64,000 bases of DNA from Neomesorhizobium albiziae (lineage in GTDB: Bacteria; Pseudomonadota; Alphaproteobacteria; Rhizobiales; Rhizobiaceae): contig NZ_FOSL01000001.1 in assembly GCF_900114255.1 (NCBI RefSeq), positions 124,001 to 188,000 on the forward strand. Reading direction: 5' to 3'. Position numbers and translations under genes: made by a program. Below the pieces are notes generated by a model. It made no database searches, was not told where the DNA came from, and saw only the letters and a list, made by a program, of their open reading frames with translations. This document shows, one piece after another, positions 17,164 to 26,311 of this stretch; position 1 is the stretch's first letter, and the number at the start of each line of letters is the position of its first letter.

Positions 17164-18432
17164 TCACCCAGCCAGACACTTGCCGTTGAGTTCGCTCATC
17201 TTGGTCAGTCCGGACAGCGCCAGCGTCAGGTCGAATTCGGCGACGATGTTGCGTATGACCTCGCGCACCCCGGCCTCGCCGGCGATCGCCAGGCCGTATA
17301 CATAGGGCCGCCCAACCAGCACGGCGGTTGCCCCGAGCGCCAGCGCCTTGGCGACGTCGCTGCCGGAGCGGATGCCGGAATCGAAGAGCACCGGCATTTT
17401 GCCGGCGGCCGCAACGACGCCGGGCAGCGCATCCAGCGTCGCGGTCTCACCGTCCACCTGGCGGCCGCCATGGTTGGAGACGACGATGCCGTCGGCACCA
17501 TGTTGTTTCGCCAGTTTCGCGTCGTCGGCATGGCGAATGCCCTTTAGCAGGATCGGCAGCTTCGTCATGGCCCGCAGCCGGGCGATGTCGCTCCAGTTCA
17601 AGTCGGGCCGCGAATAGGTGGCGGTGAAATGTGCCACGGCCGCGCGCATGCGCCCGACCGGCAGATCGAAAGTTTTGCCCTTGCGGCGCAGGCTGAGCAG
17701 CGTATCGACGACGCCAAGGCCACGCGGCCTGACGGCGGTTTGCGGTGGCTTTGCCGGAATTTTCGCCCGGAACACCGGGTCGCTGAGATATTGCGCCAAC
17801 CCGAGCCCGCGCAGAAACGGCAGATAGGCAAGGTCGAGATCGCGCGGACGCCAGCCAAGCAGCGTCGTATCGAGCGTCACCACGATCGCCTCGCAGCCGG
17901 ATTTTTCGGCGCGGCTGACGAGCGAGCGGACAAAATCGTCGTCGCTCGACCAGTAGAGCTGGAACCAGCGCGGCGTGTCGCCCATAACGGCCGCGCATTT
18001 TTCCATCGGCACCGAGGCCTGGTTGGAGAAGACATAGCCGATGCCTTCCGCCGCCGCAGCCCGGGCAACCGCCAGATCTGCCTCGGAATGCACCATCTCC
18101 AGCACGCCGACTGGCGCCAGAAGCACCGGCGCTCGGTGCTTCCGGCCGAGCAGGGTGACGGAAAGGTCGCGCTGTGAGACATCGCGCAGCACGCGCGGCA
18201 CGAACTGGTGGCGCTCGAAGGCGGCGCGGTTCGCCCTCATCGTGGCTTCGGAGCCGGCGCCGCCGATGATGTAGGCGGCCGCCTCCGGGCTCATGGCGCG
18301 CGCCGCCCTCGCCTCCAGCGCGTCAGGCGCCACCGGCACCAACGGCCGAGCGCCGCCGACGCCGGTGACATAGACCTCCATCTGGCGCATGCGGCCGGGC
18401 GACGCCGCTGCATTGCCGGCCTTTTCGTCCAT
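17164..18432 (-). CDS. FMN-dependent alpha-hydroxy-acid oxidase (lactate oxidase/monooxygenase-like)
   Basis: The 422-residue TIM-barrel flavoenzyme has K297 (LLKGIR), the catalytic histidine H321 in [13 protein letters not shown] and the C-terminal phosphate-binding segment [20 protein letters not shown]. The stretch [16 protein letters not shown] and the extra central loop (about 195-255) resemble the lactate 2-monooxygenase branch more than membrane-bound LldD. The family oxidises L-2-hydroxy acids to 2-oxo acids using FMN. It ends next to a repeat and is followed upstream by the phasin-like gene. The exact substrate is uncertain. Confidence 0.85.
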   Translation of the reverse strand: MDEKAGNAAASPGRMRQMEVYVTGVGGARPLVPVAPDALEARAARAMSPEAAAYIIGGAGSEATMRANRAAFERHQFVPRVLRDVSQRDLSVTLLGRKHRAPVLLAPVGVLEMVHSEADLAVARAAAAEGIGYVFSNQASVPMEKCAAVMGDTPRWFQLYWSSDDDFVRSLVSRAEKSGCEAIVVTLDTTLLGWRPRDLDLAYLPFLRGLGLAQYLSDPVFRAKIPAKPPQTAVRPRGLGVVDTLLSLRRKGKTFDLPVGRMRAAVAHFTATYSRPDLNWSDIARLRAMTKLPILLKGIRHADDAKLAKQHGADGIVVSNHGGRQVDGETATLDALPGVVAAAGKMPVLFDSGIRSGSDVAKALALGATAVLVGRPYVYGLAIAGEAGVREVIRNIVAEFDLTLALSGLTKMSELNGKCLAG

Positions 18433-18457
18433 CGTCCCCCCTCGAGCTTTCCGGCCG

Positions 18458-18889
18458 CTACTTGCGCTTCTCGTAGCCTTCGCGGATTTCCTCCATCGCG
18501 TCCTTGATGCGCTGGCGCAATATCTCGAGCGACTCGGCTCCCGATTTCTTGACGATTTCAGCCACTTCGCCGGCGTTTTTCACCGTCGTCTCAAACGACT
18601 TGCGGGCAAAATCCGCTTGTTTCGCCATCATGTCTTGCGGGTTGCCCGGCACCCTGTAGCTTTGCACCATATCGGTGATCTCGCTGAGGTTCTCCTGCAA
18701 CATCTCGCGCTGGCGCGCCATCAGCGTGGAAGCGCCGCTCGCCGTCGCCGATGCCGATTTCTGCAGCGCCTCGAGGTTCTTGCGGTGGTGCTCCAGCACC
18801 CTGTCGATGTCGATATTGGGCAGTTTCAGATCGTGGCCGAGCTTCGCAAATATGTCCATGAAGGACTCGGATTCCGGTTTCTTCACCAT
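18458..18889 (-). CDS. Phasin-family granule-associated protein
   Basis: The 143-residue, almost wholly helical, charged protein ([14 protein letters not shown], then repeated heptad-like stretches to KRIKD/EGYEKRK-type ends) has no signal peptide. Composition and length match phasin-family proteins that coat polyhydroxyalkanoate granules. The ATG at 18889 follows GGGAGGAAGG. It lies between the hydroxyacid oxidase and a DUF445 gene inside a region full of storage genes. A general helical scaffold protein is the alternative. Confidence 0.75.
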   Translation of the reverse strand: MVKKPESESFMDIFAKLGHDLKLPNIDIDRVLEHHRKNLEALQKSASATASGASTLMARQREMLQENLSEITDMVQSYRVPGNPQDMMAKQADFARKSFETTVKNAGEVAEIVKKSGAESLEILRQRIKDAMEEIREGYEKRK

Positions 18890-18960
18890 GCCTTCCTCCC
18901 TTGCAACGCCGGCGCCCTGGCCGACCGATGCAATCAAGAATAGGTGTTTGGCGGAGCCGG

Positions 18961-20265
18961 TCAATTCGCGGTGAAAAAAAGCTCGGCGATATAAAGCAGA
19001 AGTCCCGCCAGCCCGCCGATGATCATGCCGTTGAAGCGGATGTATTGCAGGTCGCGCCCGACATTGATCTCGATCAGCCGTGTCAGCTGGCCGAAATCCC
19101 AGCCCTTGACCTGGTCGGCAATGAATTTCGAGACGCCGCTCTTCTGGCTTTCGACGAAAGAGGACAGTGCCACCACAAAGCCCTGGTTCATGTCGGCTCT
19201 CACCTGCGGATCGGTCGCCAGGTGCCGGCCGACCTCGACGAACATGCCGGCGAGATGTTCGCGAATCATCGATTTTTCCGCGCGGGCGTCGTGTTCGAGA
19301 AAACTGCGCATGCTTTCCCACATGTCCTGTGCGAGTTCGCGCACTTCCGGGCGGGAGAGCAGGTCGCGCTTCATCTTCTCGGCGCGCTTGGCGTAATCGC
19401 GCGAATTGCGCAGCCGGTCGATGAACTTGACGACGAAACGGTCGAATTCCGCCCGCATCGGATGCTCGGGATCCTTCCTCACTTCTTCCAGCAGCGATCC
19501 CGCCGAGGCGACGATCTTCTTCAAGAGATAGGCGTCGGCGCGGAAAAGGTTGAACAGGGACGGCAACTCATCCCTGATCTTGTCGCGCATCACGGCAAGG
19601 GCATCCTCGTCGTTCAGGAATTTGCCGACCACTTTGGTGAATTCGTCGAACAGCTTCTGGTGGCGGCGGTCGTCGGTGAAGGCCGAGAGCAGTTCGGCGG
19701 CGAGCGGCGCCACCGGCACTTTCTCCACCTGTTCGAGCATGCGGCTGGTGATAAAACCGCGCAGGCCGGACTGCTCGATCGCCGACAACGTCTGCGGCAC
19801 CAGTTGCGCCACGAAACGTGACAGGCCGGCGGCGCGCTGGGGGTCGGACAGCCAGTCGGCCACCAGCGAGGCGAAGTCGACCTCGTTCAGCTTCTTGCGG
19901 ACGGGTGTTTCGGCAAGGAAGTTCACCTCGATGAAGCGGCCGAGATTGTCGGCGATGCGGTTCTGGTTTTCGGGAATGATCGCGGTGTGCGGGATCGGCA
20001 GGCCGAGCGGCCGCTTGAACAGCGCCACCACGGCGTACCAGTCGGCGATGCCGCCGATGGCCGCGGCTTCTGCAAAGGCCGCGACAAACCCGAGCAGCGG
20101 CCAGTGGTACTCCAGCGACTTCGCGGCGGCAAAGATCGCAACGCAGAGCGCCAGCATGGCGGTGGCGATCGCCTTGGTGCGTTTCAGCGCTGCGAGCTTT
20201 TCGGCATCTGCAGCGGCATGGTTCCTCATGGGAGTGGCAGTCGGGAGACGATCGCTTGACGACAT
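18961..20265 (-). CDS. DUF445 family membrane protein
   Basis: The 434-residue protein matches DUF445. There are two hydrophobic segments near the N-terminus (about 30-50 and 55-75, GFVAAFAEAAAIGGIADWYA), the family motif FKRPLGLPIPHTAIIPENQNRI at about 80-100, a long charged helical body and a final hydrophobic anchor (about 405-430). The ATG at 20265 is preferred to the TTG 13 codons upstream. The function of the family is unknown. The gene shares its 280-base upstream gap with phaP. Confidence 0.87.
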   Translation of the reverse strand: MSSSDRLPTATPMRNHAAADAEKLAALKRTKAIATAMLALCVAIFAAAKSLEYHWPLLGFVAAFAEAAAIGGIADWYAVVALFKRPLGLPIPHTAIIPENQNRIADNLGRFIEVNFLAETPVRKKLNEVDFASLVADWLSDPQRAAGLSRFVAQLVPQTLSAIEQSGLRGFITSRMLEQVEKVPVAPLAAELLSAFTDDRRHQKLFDEFTKVVGKFLNDEDALAVMRDKIRDELPSLFNLFRADAYLLKKIVASAGSLLEEVRKDPEHPMRAEFDRFVVKFIDRLRNSRDYAKRAEKMKRDLLSRPEVRELAQDMWESMRSFLEHDARAEKSMIREHLAGMFVEVGRHLATDPQVRADMNQGFVVALSSFVESQKSGVSKFIADQVKGWDFGQLTRLIEINVGRDLQYIRFNGMIIGGLAGLLLYIAELFFTAN

Positions 20266-20433
20266 AGACAGCCTGTCTTGTTCGAGGCGGTGCAGTTCCC
20301 CCAATAACCGTTTCAGGCGGCGATTGGAAACCGCCGCGCCCCTGCCGTTACGTCGAGAATGCCGCCTTCTGCCGCGGTTTCGTCAGCCAGATGTAACTTT
20401 TCGAATAATAATTTCAATGCTTTAACAAAAATA

Positions 20434-20444
20434 TTGCGTTGCAA
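20434..20444. promoter_or_regulatory. Upstream TTGC-N3-GCAA box of phaP
   Basis: TTGCGTTGCAA is a perfect TTGC-N3-GCAA palindrome, centred 23 bases (about two helical turns) before the second box that overlaps the phaP -35. Paired boxes on one face of the helix would suit cooperative binding by a PhaR-like repressor. Confidence 0.6.
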
Positions 20445-20456
20445 CAAAAATCCATA

Positions 20457-20485
20457 TTGCACTGCACAATCGACCTGACTATATG
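20457..20485 (+). promoter_or_regulatory. phaP promoter with overlapping TGC..GCA box
   Basis: The -35 TTGCAC (20457-20462) and -10 TATATG (20480-20485) are separated by exactly 17 bases. The -35 is itself the left half of TTGC-ACT-GCAC (20457-20467), so a repressor bound to this box would block RNA polymerase. The phasin start is 61 bases downstream. The PhaR assignment rests on the known autoregulation of phasin genes by PhaR in related bacteria. Confidence 0.65.
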
Positions 20486-20545
20486 ACATCCATTCCCCGG
20501 GTCGATGACGAACGGGGCCAACCATAGCTCAATGAGGATGGAAAA

Positions 20546-21025
20546 ATGACCAAGACCGCAAAGACCCCCGCCGCTGAATCGACCTATTTCGCTTCGGTCC
20601 AGAAGGCCATCGAAAACGTCCAGGGCAAGATCGAAGTGCCCGCTGCCGCTCGCGATTTCGTGAAGCGCACCGCTTCGTCCGCCAAGGACCGCGCCGAGAC
20701 GGTTCACACCGGCGCCGCCAACGCCACCACGACCGTCGAGAAGTTCGCCACCTCGTTTGTCGGCGGCTACGCCAACTTCACCCGCGGCCTGCTCGATGCG
20801 ACGCTCGCCAATGTCCAGCACGCCCTCTCCACCGTCGAGAAGGTTGCCGGCGCGCAGTCGCTCAATGAAGCCGTCCAGATCCAGGCCGATTTCGTTCGCG
20901 AGAACGCCCGCGCCAATTTCGACCGCGTCCGCAACGCGGCCGACACCGCCAAGTCCGTCGTAACCGAAGGCGCCAAGACCGCTCAGGTTGAGTTTTCGAA
21001 GCTCTACGGCCAGAAGGCCGCCTAA
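20546..21025 (+). CDS. phaP: Phasin (PHA granule coat protein)
   Basis: The 159-residue alanine-rich, helical protein has the phasin pattern: a short N-terminal tail, then amphipathic helices such as VHTGAANATTTVEKFATSF and GLLDATLANVQHALSTVEKV. It has no signal peptide or cysteine. Phasins cover polyhydroxyalkanoate granules and set their number and size. The gene has a strong promoter with two TTGC..GCA boxes, a GAGGATGG ribosome site and a strong intrinsic terminator, as expected for an abundant single-gene transcript. Confidence 0.92.
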   Translation: MTKTAKTPAAESTYFASVQKAIENVQGKIEVPAAARDFVKRTASSAKDRAETVHTGAANATTTVEKFATSFVGGYANFTRGLLDATLANVQHALSTVEKVAGAQSLNEAVQIQADFVRENARANFDRVRNAADTAKSVVTEGAKTAQVEFSKLYGQKAA

Positions 21026-21054
21026 GCTTTCTTCGGAACCGGTACGACGCAAAA

Positions 21055-21083
21055 GGCCCGCTCCAAGCGGGCCCTTTCTTTTT
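21055..21083 (+). terminator. Rho-independent terminator of phaP
   Basis: Stem GGCCCGCT (21055-21062) / AGCGGGCC (21066-21073) with a three-base CCA loop is followed by the T-rich tail CTTTCTTTTT. It lies 29 bases after the phaP stop. Confidence 0.93.
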
Positions 21084-21177
21084 CTGCCAGCGCCTGTCGG
21101 CTGCCGCCATCGGCAGCCGTCCTTGCAGCAGCACGCATCATATCGGTGCGTCGCGGCCAATGATGCAGGAGGTGGAT

Positions 21178-21483
21178 ATGGCAAATAGCGAAGCCGCCAA
21201 GGCCGAACTGGAAAACGTCAATCATCCGGGAACGAGCCGGCTTGTCGACGCAGCGATGTACGAGGCAATGAAGCGGGCGTTGTTGGCCGTCCTGCCCCGG
21301 CAGGCGCCGGGGCTCACGGTGGCCGAGCTCCAGCACCGCGTCCTCGCCCATTTGCCGGAAGATCTTTATCCCGGCGGCGCCAAGGCCGGCTGGTGGACCA
21401 AGGCGTTACAGCTCGACCTGGAAGCGAAAGGCATCGTCGGCAGGACGAAGACCACGCCACTCAGGCTGCACCGGCTTCGGTAA
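21178..21483 (+). CDS. Small conserved protein, DUF6958-like
   Basis: The 101-residue protein contains the stretches YEAMKRALLAVLPRQAPGLT, LPEDLYPGGAKAGWWTKALQ and LDLEAKGIV, which I recall from proteins annotated DUF6958; a database match would be needed to confirm this. AGGAGGT lies eight bases before the ATG at 21178. There is no signal peptide or membrane segment. The short helical fold with basic C-terminus could bind nucleic acid, but no function is known. Confidence 0.75.
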   Translation: MANSEAAKAELENVNHPGTSRLVDAAMYEAMKRALLAVLPRQAPGLTVAELQHRVLAHLPEDLYPGGAKAGWWTKALQLDLEAKGIVGRTKTTPLRLHRLR

Positions 21484-21518
21484 AGAGCAGCAGCCAGTCT
21501 CAGCGGCGAACGTCAACG

Positions 21519-22070
21519 TTAAAGCCGCGGCTGTTCCATCGCGGCCGCCTGAGCATGTTGCAGCAGCGGCGCCGCCATCGCAGCGTCCAGCTTGATCACG
21601 CCAACAGCTTCTCCCGCCTCGAAAGTCAGCTCCGCGCCGAACTTGCGCGCCAGCGCCTTCATCGCCTCGTTTTCCGGGTGGGTGGTGACCAGCAGCCGAT
21701 AGTAGCCAAGGCCCAGCGCATTGAGAATCAGCCGCTTGAACAGCATGCGGCCGATGCCGCGGTGCTGCAGCGCGCGTTCGACACTGAAAGCGATCTCGCC
21801 GGTCGGGATGTCCTCTTCCGGGCGCTCGTGCAGTTCGGCAGCACCCAACACCGCACCGTCCTCGACATAGCCGATGACGGTGGTGCCGTCGGCAAAGCAG
21901 CGGTCGGCATAGGTGCTGACGAATGTATCGTCAGTGAATCCGTTGAAACGATCCCGGCGGCTTTCCGCGTCGAGCCTCAGAAGGTGTTCGCGAAACAGCG
22001 GCAGATCCGATGGTCTGAGTTGCCGTATCATGCCCGTAGGGGGAACGGCATGGAATGCAGTGTTCTGCAT
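21519..22070 (-). CDS. GNAT-family N-acetyltransferase
   Basis: The 183-residue protein has a GNAT fold. The acetyl-CoA-binding motif A is VERALQHRGIGRMLFKRLI at about 105-123, preceded by the beta-4 strand GEIAFSV and followed by YYRLLVTTHPENEAMKALARKFGA. The start MQNTAFHAVPPTG at 22070 follows GGAGTGCGAC. The resemblance is to stand-alone acetyltransferases and to the GNAT domains of protein lysine acetyltransferases. The substrate is unknown. It is convergent with the DUF6958-like gene. Confidence 0.85.
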   Translation of the reverse strand: MQNTAFHAVPPTGMIRQLRPSDLPLFREHLLRLDAESRRDRFNGFTDDTFVSTYADRCFADGTTVIGYVEDGAVLGAAELHERPEEDIPTGEIAFSVERALQHRGIGRMLFKRLILNALGLGYYRLLVTTHPENEAMKALARKFGAELTFEAGEAVGVIKLDAAMAAPLLQHAQAAAMEQPRL

Positions 22071-22155
22071 GTCGCACTCCTCGTGGGTTCCTCCCCGAGT
22101 CGCTCGACTCCTGTCCATGCAAATATGGTGCGCTGCAGCATCAAATGCAAGACCT

Positions 22156-22929
22156 TTACGTCAACGTAAGGTTGATCGGATTGACGCAGGCCATCTCGGC
22201 TCCTGTGAAACCATATCGCGCAGCGATTTCAAGATGTTGTGGCGATCCGAGAAAGCTTGCCAATTGCCGGTTGAACGCCGTCAGGAGTTCCACGTTCGAT
22301 AAGGCAAAGGAATAGGCGCCAAGCGCTGGTTCCCCGGCCGTGTCATCGAAATCGGCCACGCGAAGCCGCTCGTCACGCCGTTCCCTTAGCAGGCCACGAT
22401 GCACCATGGCAGCACTTGCATAAGCGTCAATGCCACCGGCGAGCAGCGCTTCGATGGCATCCTCCGGCGCGGAAAACACCTTCAACCGGTTGACGGGAAT
22501 GCCTGCCCGCAGCGCCGCGTCATGCTGGATCTGGCCTGCAATCACGCCAATGACAGCCGTTTCTTGGCGGCCGACAGCCTCGTAACTTGCGAAAGTTCGT
22601 GGGTCATGCGCCCGCATCATCAGCCCGTCCGCCAGGGACCACACCGGCCTGCTGAACGCGACGCGCTTCGCCCGCTCTGGCGTTACGAACATCGGCACGT
22701 TGATCGTCCACGCGCCAGCCGCCACACCGGGAATGAAATCCGCGAAGGCCGCCAGCCTTGTTTCGACACTTTCAATGCCGAGCGCCTTCAGAACCGTGAA
22801 GGCAACCTCGATATCCAGTCCGACCACCTCGCCCGCTGCGTCTTTCCAGCAGAACGGCGGCTCGTTGAGATAGGCAAGCACCACATGGCGGGGCAGCCTC
22901 GCGTCGGAAAGGTTCAATTCCCCGCCCAC
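22156..22929 (-). CDS. Solute-binding-protein-like (type 2 periplasmic binding fold) without signal peptide
   Basis: The 257-residue protein matches the family 3 amino-acid-binding fold: an N-terminal lobe (VLAYLNEPPFCWKDAAGEVVG near residue 17, GLDIEVAF), ERAKRVAFSRPVW near 85 and a second lobe with GGIDAYASAA near 165. It lacks any signal peptide or lipobox, so it is probably cytoplasmic. The GTG start at 22929 lies inside the last codons of the P450 gene, a 16-base overlap that implies translational coupling. No permease or ATPase is nearby. It may sense or bind a small molecule linked to the P450. Confidence 0.75.
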   Translation of the reverse strand: MGGELNLSDARLPRHVVLAYLNEPPFCWKDAAGEVVGLDIEVAFTVLKALGIESVETRLAAFADFIPGVAAGAWTINVPMFVTPERAKRVAFSRPVWSLADGLMMRAHDPRTFASYEAVGRQETAVIGVIAGQIQHDAALRAGIPVNRLKVFSAPEDAIEALLAGGIDAYASAAMVHRGLLRERRDERLRVADFDDTAGEPALGAYSFALSNVELLTAFNRQLASFLGSPQHLEIAARYGFTGAEMACVNPINLTLT

Positions 22930-25900
22930 ACGTCCAGCACATAGCGGTTGTCGCGGCTCATTTGCTCCATCCAGGCGTCGGCCGCTGACGAGCCGGTATC
23001 CTTTGCTTCAGCGTAGAGCATCGCCAGCGCGCGCTTGACATCAGGCTCCATGCGCGAACCGTCGCCGCAGACATAAATATGCGCGCCGGCTTCGATCAGC
23101 TCCCACACTCTGCTGCGGTTTTTGCGCAGCAGGTCCTGCACATAGGTTTTTTCACCGCCATGCCTGGAGAACGCGACATGCAGTTCGACCAGTCCCTTGC
23201 CCGCCATTTCCTCCAATTCCGGGCGGTACAAGAAGTCCTGGTCGGGGTGGCGGCAGCCGAAAAACAGCATCGCCGGCCCGAGTTTTTTGGCCTGAGCCGC
23301 CTGCAACTGCCTCTCCTGCAGGAAGGCGCGAAACGGCGCCAGCCCGGTGCCGGGGCCGATCATGATCAGCGGCGTCTGCGGATTTTCCGGCAACCGGAAT
23401 CCGGCCTTGGTTTCCTTGATCGAGGCATGGATGGTGCTGCCCTCCCCGCAGTCGACCAGGTGCGTGGAGCAGACGCCCTTGTAAATGCCGTTACCGGCGC
23501 GCGCCTCGCCCTCCACCACGCCGACTGTTATGGCGCAGCGGTCGGGTTCGGCGTTCGGCGACGACGAGATCGAATAGTAGCGGGGGCTAAGCACAGGCAG
23601 CATTTCGAGATAGAGCCCGAACGGCAGTTCGCAGGCCGGAAACTCCTCCAAAAGGTCGAGCACCGATTTGCGCCTGGCGAAAACCTCGCTTTTGTAGGCG
23701 TCCACGCCATCAGATGCCTCGCTCGCCAGCCGCTCCAGTTCCGGCTTGGTCACCGGGCAGCGCGTCTGCTCGGCCATCGTGCGGATCTGCTTGCGGGTTG
23801 CCACGTGCTGCAGCTCGACATAGCTGGAAAGGATGCCGCGCACCGAAAGCGGCCCGTCGACCGGAAACGGCGCGTGCCGTCCGCCCGTCGTCGTGAGCCT
23901 GATTTGCGTGTCCGGCGCGAAGCCGAAGCGTTTTTCGACGCGCTCCACAAGCGCTGGGCTGTTGACCGGCACGACGCACAGATGATCGCCCGGCTGGTAG
24001 CTCTGGCCCTCCGGCAACGCCACTTCGATATGCCGCGTCGAGCGCCCGGAAGCCGTCACATCCTGCAATTCGCGGTTAGCGGCAATTTTCATCGCCACAG
24101 CACCCGCCTGCCCGATCGCCGGGTTGAGTGGAGCGCCGGAAACGACCTCCACCGCGTATAGCGGCTCGGCCTTGGCCTCCTCTGAAAAATCGATGTCGAG
24201 CTTCAGCGCCGCACCGACCTGCGGCCACAGCTTCTTGAACCAGTCCTGGAACTGCCCGTCGAGGTCCTCGCGTGCATCGCCCTCGCCGCGCGCCACAATG
24301 CGGCTGCCGCCGAGCGCCTCGAGCCGCTCGTCGAGATGGCGCGGCGTCGCCTGGAAGGTCGACGCCCAGTCGCGGTTGCCGCAGCCGAACACCAGATAGT
24401 TGACGCCCGCGGCAGCCCCTGGCTGCGCCTCGTTCAGCCATTTGACGAACTTTGCCGCGTTGTCCGGCGGCGCGCCGTTGTAGGAAGCGCTGGCGATGAT
24501 GACGGCGCCCTCTGTCGGCAGGTTGCCGGCACAGGAATCGAGATCGGCAAACCTGGTGTCGAAACCGTTGAGTTCGGCCGAGTTGGCGATTGCGCGCGCC
24601 AGTTCCTCGGTGGTGCCGAGGTTGGAGCCGAAAAGCACCGTCGCCTTCGTGCCGTGGCTCGGGCGGCGCGCTGTCTCCACCTGTGTGCGGTTGTCGTTCT
24701 GGCTGGCGAGTGCCGCACCTAGCACCACGGCGCTGCGCGTGCGGCCCGGCCGCGGCTTCACCTTGATGGTGAAGCCGTCGGGCTTGATCGACAGCGTCTC
24801 CTTGATCTTCAGCTGGTATTTCTTGTGGTCGAACAGCTGGAAACGCTGCAGGATCATGCCCAGCACCATCGTCGCTTCCTGCATGGCGAACTGCCGGCCG
24901 ATACAGGCGCGCTGCCCGTTGCCCCACGGCTTGAAGGCGTTGGGCGGCCGCGAAGCCTCTGCCTCGCGCGAAAAATTGTCGGGGTTGAAAACCTCCGGGT
25001 TCGGTCCCCACACCGATGGGTCCCGGTGCAGCATCAGCGTCAGCAGCGTGATGAAGGTGCCTTTTTTGATCTTGTACTGCCCGCCGATCACCTCGTCCTT
25101 GTAGGGATAGAGCCCGATCGCCGGCGCCGTCGGATAGAGCCGCAGCGCCTCGTTCAAAATCTGCTGGACGTAGGTAAGCTGGTTGACCTGGCCGATGGTC
25201 GGCTGCATCGCGAGATCGTTGCCGAGCACGCGGTCGACCTCCTCGTAGGCCCTGGCAAGCACATCCGCATTGTTGACGAGGAAGTACAGCGTGAAGGAAA
25301 GCAGCCCCGACGTCGTCTCGTGGCCGGCGATGAGAAAAGTGTTGATCTGGTAGCGTATGTTTTCGTCCGACAGGCTTTCGCCGGTTACCTTGTCGACACC
25401 GGCCAGCATGAAGTTGAGCAGGTCCTTCTGGCTCTGGTCGCCGCCCCGCCGCCGCTCACGGATGATGTCGTCGACCAGCTTGTTCATGAAGGCGACATCT
25501 TCCTTCAGCTGGTTCAAGCGCTTCGTCAGGATCACTTTCTCGAACGGCAGTCCGCGCTGCACCATGCAGGTTTCAAGCGTGCGGGTCAGCGCATCGATGA
25601 ACGGGTGATAGTCGCGCCGGTAGAACGAGTTGAAGCGGTAGTCGAAACCGCAGATGCCGATCGTGTCGAGCGCCAGCGCCGTCATGTCGTGCACGACATC
25701 GACTTCGTCGTCGGCATTGAGCCGCTCCCATTTGGTGCAGAGCTGCTCGGCAATGTCGTACATCAGCGGCAGATAGCCGGCCATGGCGCGCTGCGCGAAA
25801 GTGGGTAACAGGATGTTGTGCGCCTTGCCCCAGTTCGGCTCCTGTGTGTCGCCGGTGAAAAGCCCGTCGCCGGCCAGCGCGCGGATACGCCGCAGCGGCC

Positions 25901-26132
25901 CGCGCACCGCTTTGTCGAACCGGGTCTCGTCGCAGATTTCCTCCACCAGACTGGCGCCGGAGACCACCACCAGGGGCGTGCCCATCATGTTCAACCAGTA
26001 GATCGGGCCATGCTCGCGCGTCAGTTGCATCAGGCTTTGCAGCGGCGCGTCGCTGTCGACGGTGAGCATGTTGCCGATCAGCGGCTTGCCGGCCGGGTTG
26101 GGAATGGGATGAAGCGCGTTTGCAGGCGCCAT
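22914..26132 (-). CDS. Bifunctional cytochrome P450/NADPH-P450 reductase (CYP102-like)
   Basis: This 1072-residue self-sufficient P450 is of the P450-BM3 type. The heme domain (about 1-460) has the I-helix AGHETT (269-274), ExxR (E328-R331) and the heme cysteine C410 in PWGNGQRACIGRQFA. A flavodoxin domain follows (VLFGSNLGTTEELA near 490), then FAD and NADPH-binding domains (RYYSISSSP near 850, GPGTGLAPFRAFLQ near 935). Such enzymes hydroxylate fatty acids using NADPH and O2. The ATG at 26132 is preferred because GGGGAG lies seven bases upstream; 26138 is an alternative. No BM3R1-type repressor is adjacent. Confidence 0.94.
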   Translation of the reverse strand: MAPANALHPIPNPAGKPLIGNMLTVDSDAPLQSLMQLTREHGPIYWLNMMGTPLVVVSGASLVEEICDETRFDKAVRGPLRRIRALAGDGLFTGDTQEPNWGKAHNILLPTFAQRAMAGYLPLMYDIAEQLCTKWERLNADDEVDVVHDMTALALDTIGICGFDYRFNSFYRRDYHPFIDALTRTLETCMVQRGLPFEKVILTKRLNQLKEDVAFMNKLVDDIIRERRRGGDQSQKDLLNFMLAGVDKVTGESLSDENIRYQINTFLIAGHETTSGLLSFTLYFLVNNADVLARAYEEVDRVLGNDLAMQPTIGQVNQLTYVQQILNEALRLYPTAPAIGLYPYKDEVIGGQYKIKKGTFITLLTLMLHRDPSVWGPNPEVFNPDNFSREAEASRPPNAFKPWGNGQRACIGRQFAMQEATMVLGMILQRFQLFDHKKYQLKIKETLSIKPDGFTIKVKPRPGRTRSAVVLGAALASQNDNRTQVETARRPSHGTKATVLFGSNLGTTEELARAIANSAELNGFDTRFADLDSCAGNLPTEGAVIIASASYNGAPPDNAAKFVKWLNEAQPGAAAGVNYLVFGCGNRDWASTFQATPRHLDERLEALGGSRIVARGEGDAREDLDGQFQDWFKKLWPQVGAALKLDIDFSEEAKAEPLYAVEVVSGAPLNPAIGQAGAVAMKIAANRELQDVTASGRSTRHIEVALPEGQSYQPGDHLCVVPVNSPALVERVEKRFGFAPDTQIRLTTTGGRHAPFPVDGPLSVRGILSSYVELQHVATRKQIRTMAEQTRCPVTKPELERLASEASDGVDAYKSEVFARRKSVLDLLEEFPACELPFGLYLEMLPVLSPRYYSISSSPNAEPDRCAITVGVVEGEARAGNGIYKGVCSTHLVDCGEGSTIHASIKETKAGFRLPENPQTPLIMIGPGTGLAPFRAFLQERQLQAAQAKKLGPAMLFFGCRHPDQDFLYRPELEEMAGKGLVELHVAFSRHGGEKTYVQDLLRKNRSRVWELIEAGAHIYVCGDGSRMEPDVKRALAMLYAEAKDTGSSAADAWMEQMSRDNRYVLDVWAGN

Positions 26133-26311
26133 GAGCATGCTCCCCACTTTATCCGGCAAAGCCGGTATTTTACCGATTAATCGTGAGATTTACGGGAAAG
26201 GCAAGAAGTGCCGGCCGGTTGGTCCGGACCATATCGATGACGTAACGGAAGTTTCTTCGACGAGCCAAAACAGGCCGGCCGAGCCTGTTTGGTTGAAGGC
26301 ACCACGTTCCC

